Of a stretch of 64,000 nucleotides of DNA, positions 1 through 11,828 are shown piece by piece; position 1 is the first letter of the stretch; each line of letters begins with the position of its first letter. A program made the translations under genes and the position numbers. The DNA comes from Plectrocnemia conspersa (Eukaryota > Arthropoda > Insecta > Trichoptera > Polycentropodidae), in the NCBI GenBank assembly GCA_009617715.1, contig VTFK01000124.1:783552-847551 (forward strand). The letters run 5' to 3'. The notes below the pieces were generated by a model. That model saw nothing but the letters and a program-made list of their open reading frames with translations, was not told where the DNA came from and did no database searches.

Positions 1-302
1 TCTTTAGAAGGGGATCGTTCCATCTTGGCAACGCCTAATTGATCCGATCCCAAAACTTTTCGGTCGCACCGAAGTACAATATTATACATGTAAACGATCG
101 TTATCTTTGATGCGATTGTCAAAATTGGCCCTTCGTCGCTCTAACGACCATGAATTACGAGTAACTTTTCAAGTCTCGGCGCCATTGATTAAATTAATCC
201 TCTGTTCGGGGGGCGGGAACCGGGAAGATTTATGGGCGAAAACAAAGGGCTGGCGCACTTGCGGCCCGGATAAGGGAAACGAGAGGAAAAAAGGATTTTC
301 AC

Positions 303-3300
303 CTGTTGATGTGAATAATGTGTCCGTTATCGCCTCGCCGTCTCATGGACTTAACAGCCTCCCTTGTGCAGATGCTCAGTGCCAAAACGTTGGTGTCCAA
401 CGCCGATCTCCAGTCGCTGGTCGAACCTTCTGAAAATGTCCAATACATATCTAAGATTATTTCTACTTTATTTATTTCTCTGATCTCTTATACATTTTAA
501 GCTTAGACAAAGATTTATTAAATTATAGCCAATTATAATCAAATGTAAAGGCGGTGTTGTTTTTACCCAAAAATCACAGGTGTATCAGTCATTTTCTTCA
601 GATATCTTAATGCTAACGGCGTAAAAGTGCAATTTTATAAGCCGTACGACTAGTAGTAAAATTTAATAGTTAACTTATAACTCTAACCTTATGATCTAGC
701 TGGTATTAAAAATATCTAATCGCGTACTTTTATATGTTTGAAAAGCACCCCTATTCATAAATTAATTAATTATTAACATTTATTTCTATATAAGAAAAGT
801 TTATTGTACTAGCTTTATTTATCAGTAAACCAAGTATTTTATATTTATTTTGAAAAAGAGATATTTATTAATTAGTCACTGGCATTTAAAGGGTTAAGTA
901 ACTTTGATTTCTTGAATTGTCATGCAAGTTTTTTTTTAAATACCTAAATCGTCAGTATTTGAGCTATGGTAATCGTCGCTTCTTTGAGTATTTCGCTCAC
1001 TATGGAGTACCACAGGATACCATCTGAGTCCTCTGCTCTCTTTGCTTTTTTCAACGATATACATACAATTAAAAACTCGAGTATTCGCACAAATTTGGAT
1101 TTTCTTTCTTTAGAAAAATACCTAAAGTCACCATAAATGTTATCGATCGACAACCAAGTGTCATTTTGTTGTATTCTTTAGATACCATTGCCCAAAAAAA
1201 TCTCTGGCAGATTAGGTGTAGGAGTTTTAACCAGAAATACTTCCGTCGAAGACTTGGGAATGGAGATTTTCTATGCACATCGGCAAAGGCATGGATGATA
1301 CTCAGTTTCATTATGCGGAGCGCGTGTCACTTTTATAATTTATTGGCAATTCGCGTTCTGAAATTTGTCTACATTTAAATAAAAATATATTTTTAAGATC
1401 TCTATAAAAAGGAGTGCGGTTCGTATATGTATTTTTATCCTAGTGCCTTTTTTCTAGGAGCATTGCATTCTCAGAATAGCGTCTATTTAATGACGTACTT
1501 TAAAAATTTGCTAAGAAGTCGATAATCTGTTAATGAGTCCTCTAGAGCAGTGGTACAAAAACCGTGGCTCTTGATTAGGTTTTACAAATATTCATAGAAG
1601 TGATCGAATTAAATTAAAAAAAAATATCAAAATAAAATAATTTATATACTTGAGTAACATAGGTAGTCGTTTTTACTTTCAATATACCAGAGTGACTAGT
1701 GCCGCTCCGAGATCTATGATCTTTTATGCGCCTATATTTTGTTGCAAAAAACTGTCTTTTTAACTACATTTATTATCAATTAGTTCACTGAACAGTTGCA
1801 AATGGTATACCTAAAAAGCAATACAATCTGTTTTTATATTTGCCGAAAGTCACTCCTACTTATGCCATAAATTTATTTTTAACGTTCTCGAAAATACGCC
1901 CATGATAAAAAAATATGTAAAATATAAATAAAGCATTTTCCTTTTGACGCCCTCACTGATCAGTTATTAGCACAATTAAAATTAAAAAAATACAATTATG
2001 AAAGTTAATAATGCTTTATTGAAATAATTATTATTAACCAATATTTATAAATAATTTTCCGTGACTTTAATGGGTGCAGATTATGAGCAGCATCAGTGAA
2101 GATGGTAGAATTGAATAATACAACTGTATGTTGTTCTGACGACTGGTTAATGACCTTTATTTATTTTAATCGTTTCATATTTATACTAAATAGTTAATAC
2201 GATACATGTGTACTAATGATAATTAATTATTAATGAGAAGCACGTGTAAATAAGTAATTACAAACAATTTAATTAATCTGTAACACGTGTATAAAAATAA
2301 ATTCGTTGTTGCTATGCGAATTTATTTTTATTAAAAATAATATACAGTTAACTTGTCGGTTCCAACAATTAATTGATTTTTTGTACTAATTGCTTAAATA
2401 AATTAACATCAATAAAAACTGAGAGAAAAAAAAAGAATGAAAACTCTATTCTCGATCCCCTTAAGGGTCATGAAAAAATTTTTGGGGCGCAAAATTCAAA
2501 GGAATTTATTTGACAAAAAATATAAAGCTTTTATTTTACATTTCTGTGGCGGTGAGTGCCAAGCGACGCAAAGAAGATCGCGTACTCTCTCAGTCTCTTA
2601 GTAACTGCCGGACAATTAACACGTGATGAGGATGATGTGTGAGGTGTCCAGAGGATTAATTATGACTTGTGATTTACAATACAGATTCGTGCAGGAAATA
2701 ATCATGTTCTTTGCCGGCTCACTTTGAATTCGTATAATTAAAGTATTTTACATAAAAAAATATTTAAACCCACATGCATTAATAGAGCTTTTATTTCATA
2801 AAATTATATGTTTTATTTAAACCTTTAATATAGCATGAGCATAAGCAAAAGTTCGCGCACTCTCTCAGTCATAATTAAATTATTTTATATAAAAAAAATA
2901 TTTATACCGAAATATTTATCGTTTCATAAAATTGTGTTCCAAACAAAATATGGGGTCGAAATAAAAATGATCTGCAATCCACTGCCTCAGAAAGTCGTGT
3001 TCTCGACCTTCATTTTTGCCCGTCACGACCTGGACGTCAACGATTAATAACACGATCCAGGTTCTCAATAGCTTTGAAGAGCTGGAAAAAAATAGTTGGA
3101 TGGTTCTCATCTATTTTGGTTTGCGCCATTTTTTTTAATATTTAATATATGTATTGTACATATGTATGAATAAAAAATGTTAAATAAAACTATTTGTATA
3201 ATGGCCATCATGCCGCATTGGGGCAATATGTTAAGTAATGTAGGTTGATTTATAATAAAAAAATAAACAATAAATAATTCATGAGAACAGAAATGAAAAC

Positions 3301-6300
3301 CTTGAGTTCTACGCGAACTTTGCGTGCTTTTTTAACTTGGCTCTTCATGACGTTTTTCTTGAGGCGATTGGATCTTTGTTTTAATGTCATAATGATCAAC
3401 TTGTGTTGTGCTAAATCGATTGCTTAATTTTTTAACAAATTCCCAAAATTCTGCTTTAAATGTCATTCAAATATGCTTCGTAAAAACTGTACAGGTTTTT
3501 ATATTTTAAGCCATTTTTATCAGAAATAATGATACATATAATTTAATATTAGTAATAATAATCCAACAAAAAAAATGTAATATTATTAGAAAATACTGTA
3601 CAATAATAATATATGTAAAACAGACTGCCAGTCAATTTTAAGCAGTCAAAAAATATAGAAATATTTTTTAAACAGCAAAATAAATTACCATGTTGCTATA
3701 ATCTTCCTTGTTCTCACAACCTTAGGTTTTCACATTTGTTAAAAATATTTTAATTAAACCAAGATATAGTCAGCCAAATAAAAATATTTTATTTCCTGCA
3801 GCAGTGATTAAAATAAGTATAAAAGCCTTGCCTTCACACGTAATTTAAAAAAATAGGCTGACATCAGATGCAGATGTTATATTAAACATGAAAACATGAT
3901 CCTACTATTTACCTTAAAAAAGTCGGAAGTTCTTAATTTAACTAATTAAAAACTGAAAAGATCCCTTCCAAATATTTCTCTGCTGTTATTTGACCAGTAC
4001 ACGAAAAACGATTCAATTGAATTTGCGTGTTATATTTATTTAGTGAAAAGACTAGAATTTTCTTTAATTTTGATTCAATTTTATATATCAAAAATAGTCT
4101 GAAATATAGAAAACCTTTTTTTAATTGATCTTTGTTGATATTAAAAAGAATACAATGCTATTTATAATATATGTAGTAATATATATATTAATATAATAAA
4201 TATATAAATATAAAAACTATGCTCTTTTTATAAATATAATCTAGAGTCAAAAGCTCAGTATATTCTATGTGAAACATTCGCATCTCCATTGGCTTTATCT
4301 AAGCTCCTTAATAACACGTATGTAGGTGTGTATCCTTTGAAAGTCCAAAGGACGTGTCATACATCACATCGCTAATAAATGAAGATTTAAACGCCTGGCA
4401 AAATGACCGTTGCCAAGATATATTGCGATGAACGCCATTCTGGGCAAAGTTATAGTCAATTTGGTTAAGCGTGAGAAAATTGCGTACATCGCACCTATTA
4501 CACTTAATATAAACATATTAAATTACTGTTATAAAATAGCAATTATTTTTCTCGCAATTTATCATTTTTCATGATCGGTGATATCGATTTATGACAGGAA
4601 ATATAAATTGCACTTAATAGAACGATGGCTTCAGCACTTTTATGGAGCGATAAAACGACGGGAGTCTTTCCTAAGACCCTAGCAAGATTGCTACACCGAT
4701 TCTAGCATTTTATGGGAATCCAACACACTTAAATGAAAACTAAAAGGATGAGGTACGATTGGACGTTAATTGTATAAATAAATTTATTCTTTAGTTTTTT
4801 AGATAAAATAGGACAAGGTTTGATCTGCGAGATCAAACTGAAATCTTAAATTATTCATATATACCTAGTAATGAAGCCGGAACTGATTTGTTTCGTATGA
4901 ATCCAGCACAGTTCACCAATACATCGATGCCTCCGAGACTTGTATTGATCCACTGGAAGGCCTCGAGAATTTCTTCTTCATCTGTGAGGTCGCATCTCAG
5001 AGCCGTGATACTTCCTCGGCCCTTAATGAATCGACTCATATCCTGAAAGTGGAATTGACCTGAAATTTAACTGTCAAGGGGTCGAAAGGTTAAGCGTTAT
5101 TTAAACACGCAGAATGTGTGTTTGGGCGAGCGTATGAATTTTTCATGAGTTTAATACGTGGAAAAGCATTGACTGATCGATGAAAAGCGTTTTCATGTGT
5201 CGATGTATAAAAACTTTTTCAAGTATTATAAAATTAATGTAATCAGTGACTTTTTTAAACAAAAGTCAAGCCTTTAATGCATATAAATAGACTCTGTATG
5301 TTATGAGTAGGTAGATAAAAAGTTTTTGATTAATATAGCAAGAATAAATATGTAAAGAAAAACTTGTATTAAAATAAATATTAGAGCCATATATTATAAT
5401 ATGTTTGATTTTACAAAACACAACAATATTATTTTTGCAAGCGTAGACGGATCCTTTATCTTTATGTCTTTGCTAAAAAATGTTTTGTACAATACTTGTT
5501 TATATTTTTCCAATTACAAAATTTTAAAATTACAACCTGTGCAACATGTGCATTAATAGTATTATACTTTATTTATTTTTGATTACAAATCTGACTTGAA
5601 AAAAATGAGAACCATCCCAAATATATTTTTTTAGCTTTTAAGCTATCGCCAAAAACATCCATGTATTTGCCAATCTCATTGAGAAACAAAATAGCTCGAG
5701 AAAAAAGAGCTTTCTTAAGCGCTGAGGTCTTGACCGCTACGGTCAAGAATTAAGGATGCGATCGCAGCTCTCTACGGTATTTTATAACTCGCCGAGCATT
5801 GCTAATTTTCGACGCCACCCCTTAATAAATATTTGTATAATTTACAAATTGTATCAAATATCGAATAAATTATTGCAGATTTGAACGGTCCATATTTCAA
5901 GTCAGAAGCGAAGTGGTAGTTTTGTGTTAAAATTTAAAGAAATAAAGTACGTTATAGTTCTGCCTTATATTAAATAATATGTCAAAATCTAACGTTTCTT
6001 TGTCCAATACCGATGTTTCGGGACAAAACCAGACTCTTTGATTTTGTTTATTATATATAACCTATCAGACTTTTTAGCGTGTTTATTTTTAATTTCCATA
6101 TTTGTTTACTGCATGAATGTGAAATTCAAAAGTGATGTATCTGCTATATTTGTGTTTAAATACGATCCAACGGTTTTGACTGCAATTGTTTCTGGGAATG
6201 ACTATTAATAACTAATAATGGGCTCTACCTGATACAAATTATTTTAGTTTTTTTCGACAAAAACAAAAATAAAAAAATAAAAGTTCTGAAAAAATATTTT

Positions 6301-9300
6301 ATTTCAAGTCTAAAGATAAATAGTATTTTTTTTTTTGTTAAAGTAGGGTCCAACTATTCTGATTGTAGTTTATTTAGAACTGTTATGCAGCAGTTACGCA
6401 AAAAATATTGCTTTTTAGGTATGCTTTACTGACAAAAATATTATTTTTATGGACAAATATTTTCCATTGCTCCTTATTTTTTGTTAAAGTAGAGTCTAAC
6501 GGTTGTAAGTAAATATATATTTTTAATTTTCATAAGGCAGTTACGCAGATGCGCATTATTGATGTTTTATTTGTTTTACCGCCAAAACCATGTTAATATG
6601 ATATGTTATTTCAAGTTTGAAGATAAGTAGTACTTATTTTATTTTTTTTTTTAAAGTATAATCCAATGATTATTAATACAATTTATAAAAAAAAATATAT
6701 ACAGCAGTTACGCGGAAACGGATTATTATTATTTTGTTTTGCTTTACCGACAAAAGTGGTAGTTCTATAGACAAGTATTTACCATTGCTCCTTATTTTTT
6801 GGTAAAGTATGATCTAGCGGTTGTACGTGAAAATATCTTTTTAATTTTCAGTTACGCTGATATGTATAATATTATTGCGTTTTTATTTGTTTTACAGACA
6901 AAAGTTATGATTCTTAGTTACGAGTGGTTTAGTATTTAGCTTTAAACCCTGATTTTTATTAAAGTATGTTCCAACGGTTTTTAGTGTATTTTTTGATATT
7001 TTTGGTTTGTTTTGCCGAAAAAAATTTACATTCTTAGTTAATTAAAAAGTCTTTTAACAATTTTTGGCATATTTTAGGCAATCTATAGTTTTTAATATAT
7101 AAAAAAAAAAACACTTAAATCCATATTTAACTAAACTTTAAAGTTATATATGCGAATAAAATACTGTAGGGAATATTTTATGAATGTTTGTAAGATTTTA
7201 CCAAATTTATATAATGTTATTTATAAGTATTTAGTCGTAGATATACATATATATGTATTAAAAAATACTTGTTAAATATTGTACACTACGATAGAATTTT
7301 GTTTCATAAAATGTTTCAAACTTTTTTTTTTTTACTGATATTGACCATAAAAATGATAAATCAATTGTTTAATACATTTTCACTGGCCTAGTTAGTGAAA
7401 TTATATTTCTACTTATTAAAAATACACATTCGCTTTAACATATACTATAATGTTAAATAACGGCAAATTTATAACCGTTAATATCTGAAAATAAATTTAG
7501 ACCTATACTATGCTCATAATCTCGCGCTTTGCGCTCGAAAATTTGCTTGTTTGTTAATTTAACTTATAACTTATTATTGACCTAATTGATTTTTATTTCT
7601 CGCTATCTTACTAGTAATATTTGTGCAATTAAAAAAATCTGAAATATTCATCAGATAAGAATTAATGTCATGCATGTTTTGTGCTTTATACACAGATTTT
7701 ACTTTGTTTTCTTCTATGTTTACTTTCATATTTTCTTTTTATGAATAGAATGAATATATTACGCATAAAATAACTTAAATATAAAAACACAATAACGCGT
7801 AATTTATTATAAAATATGCACGTTTAATTTTAAAGAAAGGATTTTTAAATACAATAATATTTGTTACATATGGGTTAATATAATAAGTTAATATTTCACA
7901 TGATAACATTATTATTACATAGTTTGAGAGCCGCATCACGTGTTGCATCTATTCATGTACATACATTGATTAGCATTCACCGACAAGAAATTCACAATCG
8001 CGCTATAATGTTATGCAACTCGTAACAGTATCAGCAGTTGTACACAATTCGCGTTTATTTATTTTATAAATATTAAATATTAAAATTTATCTGTAGCAAT
8101 AATTTATTAGATGAGCAATTGCTTTTCCGGAGAATTGAAATTCGCTCAGACGTAATTCGCAACAATAAATCGTGACAGGCATAATTAAAGGGAATTAAGA
8201 GACTCGCTTTATTTTTAGAACGATGTAACAGAGTTAAGTAAGGCGTCATGATTAAGATAACTAATCCGTTTTTAAATTCTGAGCGCATTTTATATAATTG
8301 TAAAACGGCTTAACAAGTCTGAATCTGTATGGTCTGTGAAAGTTTAAACAGTTAAGAAAGAGACTTAAATAATAAATTTCGTTATCATATTATCATAGTA
8401 TCTTTCATGAAGTGATCTTCTTAATTCGAGTAGGATTTGAATCCACGACTTACATGAACTAAGATATATGTATATATAAGCAATATTTTATTCATTAATT
8501 AATTGGATGGAATAACAAAATTTTTGCCATAACGTAGGGATAAGGGATAAATATAACATTACATGCTTGTATAAATCTCTTTTTTTTTTAGATATTATCG
8601 ACTACTTTTATCAACCCATTTTTTTAATGGTATCGTAAAAAGATTTTCTATAATTTAGACTTAAAAATGCTACAAATTTACAAACCGATATTTTTCTAAA
8701 AGTAGTAACAAATAGTCTAGCTTTTTTTAATATCGTATACATTTTTTATATTAGTCTTAATATATGCATTTTTACGCTGACATTCTAACTTTATGCCATT
8801 TTTTTGTAACAAATATTGAATGATTTGATTTATATGTATACAAACTCATTCATAAACTTTTTTTTTTTTTTAAATTAATTTTATTATTAAGAGTGTTAGT
8901 ATTATGAAGCAATTTTTGCAAAGCAAAGCTGCTGTTCTGAGGACCGTCTCGTCTATTTGGCTTTGCTCGACTAAATTTTCGTTATTCCAAGTCAAAAGCA
9001 CAGTAGTTGTTTTTATGTATGGTACTGTTTTGACTTTTACACTATTTAAGTAAAAAAATCTAATGTTCTTACCACTCCTCGATCCTTTCGCCAATGCCAT
9101 TGTTATGTGGTGGAACCATACTCTTTGTTTTTGGAAAGTACAGATTTTATAATTTATTATTTCTGATGTAAATCCCAAAGTAAGTAATCAAATAAGGCAG
9201 TGTTTTAGTTTATATAACATGAATTTAGTGTCCTCTTTTGATGGCCATTAGGGCTTAGTCATCCTCACTTGCCGACTCGCCTATGTCTGTCGCCATCTAG

Positions 9301-11828
9301 CTCCTTAATACGCTGGCATTGCACATTGATATGTTTAATGTTGGCTACACACATCATATAAATTTAATATTTTATGTATTATTTTTTGTGTATTGAAATA
9401 ATACAGTGTGCTGTTAGTTTACGATGGTCTTAATTTAATTTAAATAAATCAATAAATTAGGAGAATTTCAACATCTTTGTCAATATTTACCTAATGCAGG
9501 TGAATTGTAGCGAAACTTTTTGTTTTGTCTAATAAAAAATATTATCTTATTTTTGGCGTGTGTAATGCTATATTCAAAATTATACTCTGAAATGTATGGT
9601 GTGGATATTCTGCACGGCACCGACCCTTAATTTTGTTTAAAGTAAGGTCCAACGGGTCAATAAACTTGTTTGGAAATATACGCTAAACCGATTTTGGATT
9701 GTCTCGCTTAACTCCGAATGTCAATAAATTAGAGAGACACAAATCAATTAATTTAATGTTCTTAATTTGAACACTTAAATTAATATTTAAAGTATAGATC
9801 ATGAAGAATCGTAAAGTTTGTCATGGGTGTAATAGTTATTATTTTATGAATGTTTTTCAAAAAAGTACTAAATTTAAATATAATTTATAATAATTCGCTT
9901 TTAATCGTAGATCTACATATGTTAAAAATAAGTTTATAGTTATAGTCTAATTTTATAATATAAAATTAAAATATTTTATGGCACATTTTATTATGAAAAT
10001 TATAAAATAAATAGCGATTTATTTTTTATGATTTTTGAATATTTTTATTTTAATAAAATACTCATAAATCAGTTTTTAATATTTTTTTACATAATTATGA
10101 TCGATTTTGTTGCATAGTATTAATTTAAAACTAAGATTCTAGCACTAGTTTTATTTAAACACATTACGATCCGTTCACGCATTTTCGCGTCCGTTCACGA
10201 GTTTTCAAAAGTTAAAAATGATGTAACTTTAGTTTGAAAAAATATTTAATTCCTTATTACAAACGTAGTAAAGAATTAAACATTTTTAATATTTTTTATT
10301 ATATATTTATTATATAAAAAAAATATTGCGGAATTCTTTATCACAAACGTGATAAACAATTTTACAAAAATAACAGATATGATATTCGGAAAGTTCACCG
10401 ACCGGCAAATTCGTCGAACAGAAAATTCACCGATTCTACAATTGACAGTCGATGATTTAATTAATAAATTCCATAAAACGTTATTGAACGTATTTAGTTT
10501 ATTATTTTATTTATAGCGTATTTAATTTTTGTCAGATATAATACGTATATTTTTTTTAATACTTCCGTAACTATTACTCCAATTTCAATAAAATTTTAAA
10601 TAAAGCGATAAAATAATGCCATTAAAGAAGACATTTTAATCGAAATTTATATTATACTGAAAAAAACGTTTTCCAAATAACCATTAACTTTCTAGTAGCT
10701 AATAATATTATTTCATGTATATATATTTTACTTAATGCGCATTTGAGATAATATTTTACTATTTCAAAATATGCATAAATACAAGTTTAAATGGACGATT
10801 TACTTAAAATACAAATATATTTTCATCAAAAATATTTAATGAAGAAATTACACTTATTGAACTATAAAATTTGCCCAGGCGATAAAAAACTAAAATTTTG
10901 GATTAAAAAATGATAATAAAACGGACTGCGCTGAAACTTTGTAGACCTCTAATATATAAAATAAGGGCATTATTTTATCGCTTTATTTTAAATTTCATTG
11001 AAATTAGATTAATAGTTAACGCAAATATTATAAAATAAATTTAATATGAATTTGACGGATAAAATGACAAACTAAGAAATTAAATACGTTAATTTACGTT
11101 TCATGTTTTTCGTTGTGAATCGGTGAATTTTTTAAGAACACACAGATATAATTTTATATGTAAAACGAGTTATTTTTCTGGTAGTGCTATTATTAATAAT
11201 CATGTCTTTTAAACACCACATTTCAGTCATAAACAATGATCAATACGTTGCTTATATATTGTTGATTGAATTAAAAATATATATTATATATATATTACTA
11301 AAGTTTGGACAGCACTGCTCTTGACTTTATATGTCATACTTGAATATCGTATGCGAAAGTGCGATGATGTCACGATCGCACCTGAGACACGTAATCCGCT
11401 ATTTTAGTAAAATATTATAAGCACATGTCTATGTATATGATATTTACAATATTTACTAGCAAAATTTATATAATGTAATAATAGATATTCACATTTCACT
11501 CGTACTAATTGCATAACTCGATTTTCTCTTATCGCATCAAATTAGATACGAAGGATATGCAGACGACAGATATTTGAACAAGCATTCAATTTAGTACATA
11601 CCTGCCATAAATTCGCTAAGATGATACCATCTCGCAGGCGATAAATTCCAAATTTAGACAGACACAATCAGTGCAACGTGCACTTGAGCAAATCACCTGG
11701 ATTTTGTGCTGTCTTCTGGCGATCCCTACGACCCTCATCCCCTTGTTAGCCAAGGAGACGGCTGTAGAAGCTCCTATCCCGCTGCTAGCTCCTGTCACCA
11801 CGGCCACCCTTCCTATCCAGCGCTCCAT
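303..11828 (-). CDS. SDR gene A, farnesol dehydrogenase/DHRS11-like (partial, 3' exons outside window)
   Basis: Three coding exons are visible: 11697-11828, 4865-5042 and 303-429. They join in phase (0, then 1) at GT/AG borders. The product begins MERWIGRVAVVTG, with a TGASSGIG cofactor loop, then DVLVNCAG, the DTNVLALS active-site Asn segment, and ends at HIINxS-type sequence (HIIHIN plus a split Ser codon). The exon carrying YxxxK and the C-terminal exons must lie left of base 1. An in-frame ATG at 11867 would add 13 residues; I prefer 11828 because paralogues start at MExW. Family members reduce or oxidise alcohols and ketones, including farnesol in insects, using NADP(H); the substrate here is unknown. 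Introns of 6.7 kb and 4.4 kb, filled with repeats, contrast with the compact paralogues. The exons are also visibly richer in G+C than those of the others. Confidence in family is high; completeness cannot be judged. Confidence 0.85.
430..4864 (-). other. Intron 2 of SDR gene A
   Basis: This is a 4.4 kb AT-rich intron with no supported gene. It contains a LINE reverse transcriptase scrap at about 1.16-1.38 kb and a solo piggyBac-like end motif (AAAGGGTTAA, about 889-898). It also holds short dispersed repeats at about 2548-2600 and 2848-2870 that recur near 53.85 kb. Confidence 0.6.
1160..1380 (+). mobile_element. LINE reverse transcriptase fragment (C-terminal thumb)
   Basis: The translated plus strand contains AKAWMILSFIMRSACHF followed by NLLAIRVLKFVY. 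This resembles the 'ALxMLGFIxRxxxxFxN...LKxLY' stretch downstream of the catalytic domain of non-LTR retrotransposons. A related copy lies on the minus strand at 54.2-54.4 kb, and the two share the RSACHF core. The fragment is short and surrounded by stops, so it is dead. Confidence 0.6.
6130..7030 (+). repeat. Degenerate tandem array, about 155 bp units
   Basis: A block resembling TAAAGTAxGxTCCAACGG recurs at 6339, 6485, 6652, 6803 and 6960, and more weakly near 6146. Spacings of the five clear copies are 146, 167, 151 and 157 bp. Within units, CAGTTACGC recurs (about 6394, 6539, 6707, 6850) and CCATTGCTCCTTATTTTTT occurs twice. A lone related block lies near 9640. The copies are strongly diverged, so this is an old minisatellite inside intron 1 of gene A. 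Confidence 0.75.
9228..9340 (-). repeat. Dispersed repeat, partner of 33.33-33.44 kb
   Basis: Read on the minus strand this block matches plus-strand 33333-33443. Shared stretches include GTATTAAGGAGCT, GATGGCGA and AGAGGAC. Both copies translate to a similar IKELDGDR...QKRT peptide, which hints at decayed coding sequence of a mobile element. The family is unidentified. Confidence 0.6.
10422..11133. mobile_element. Long inverted-repeat (fold-back-like) element
   Basis: The outer ends are AAAATTCACCGATTC at 10422 and its reverse complement near 11118-11133. Inside, the arms continue to match: AATAAAGCGATAAAATAATG near 10600 is mirrored near 10970-10990, preceded on each arm by a block resembling CAATTTCAAT. 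The arms are about 170-200 bp, diverged, with a roughly 350 bp middle and no transposase reading frame. This fits an old non-autonomous DNA element. I did not identify a target duplication. Confidence 0.65.

Larger units (their letters stand above)
5043..11696 (-). other. Intron 1 of SDR gene A
   Basis: This 6.65 kb intron has no gene I can support. It carries a dispersed repeat at about 5640-5800, a degenerate tandem array at about 6.13-7.03 kb, a repeat at 9228-9340 whose inverted copy is at 33.33-33.44 kb, and a long inverted-repeat element at 10.42-11.13 kb. The rest is AT-rich filler. Confidence 0.6.

Noticed and set aside
107..433. Plus-strand 108-codon open frame at the left edge
   Set aside because: The minus strand of 303-429 is exon 3 of SDR gene A with exact splice borders and phase; the plus frame is its shadow.
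8420..8455. Second tRNA-like T-arm (GGATTTGAATCC)
   Set aside because: No A-box or acceptor stem at proper distance; most likely chance.
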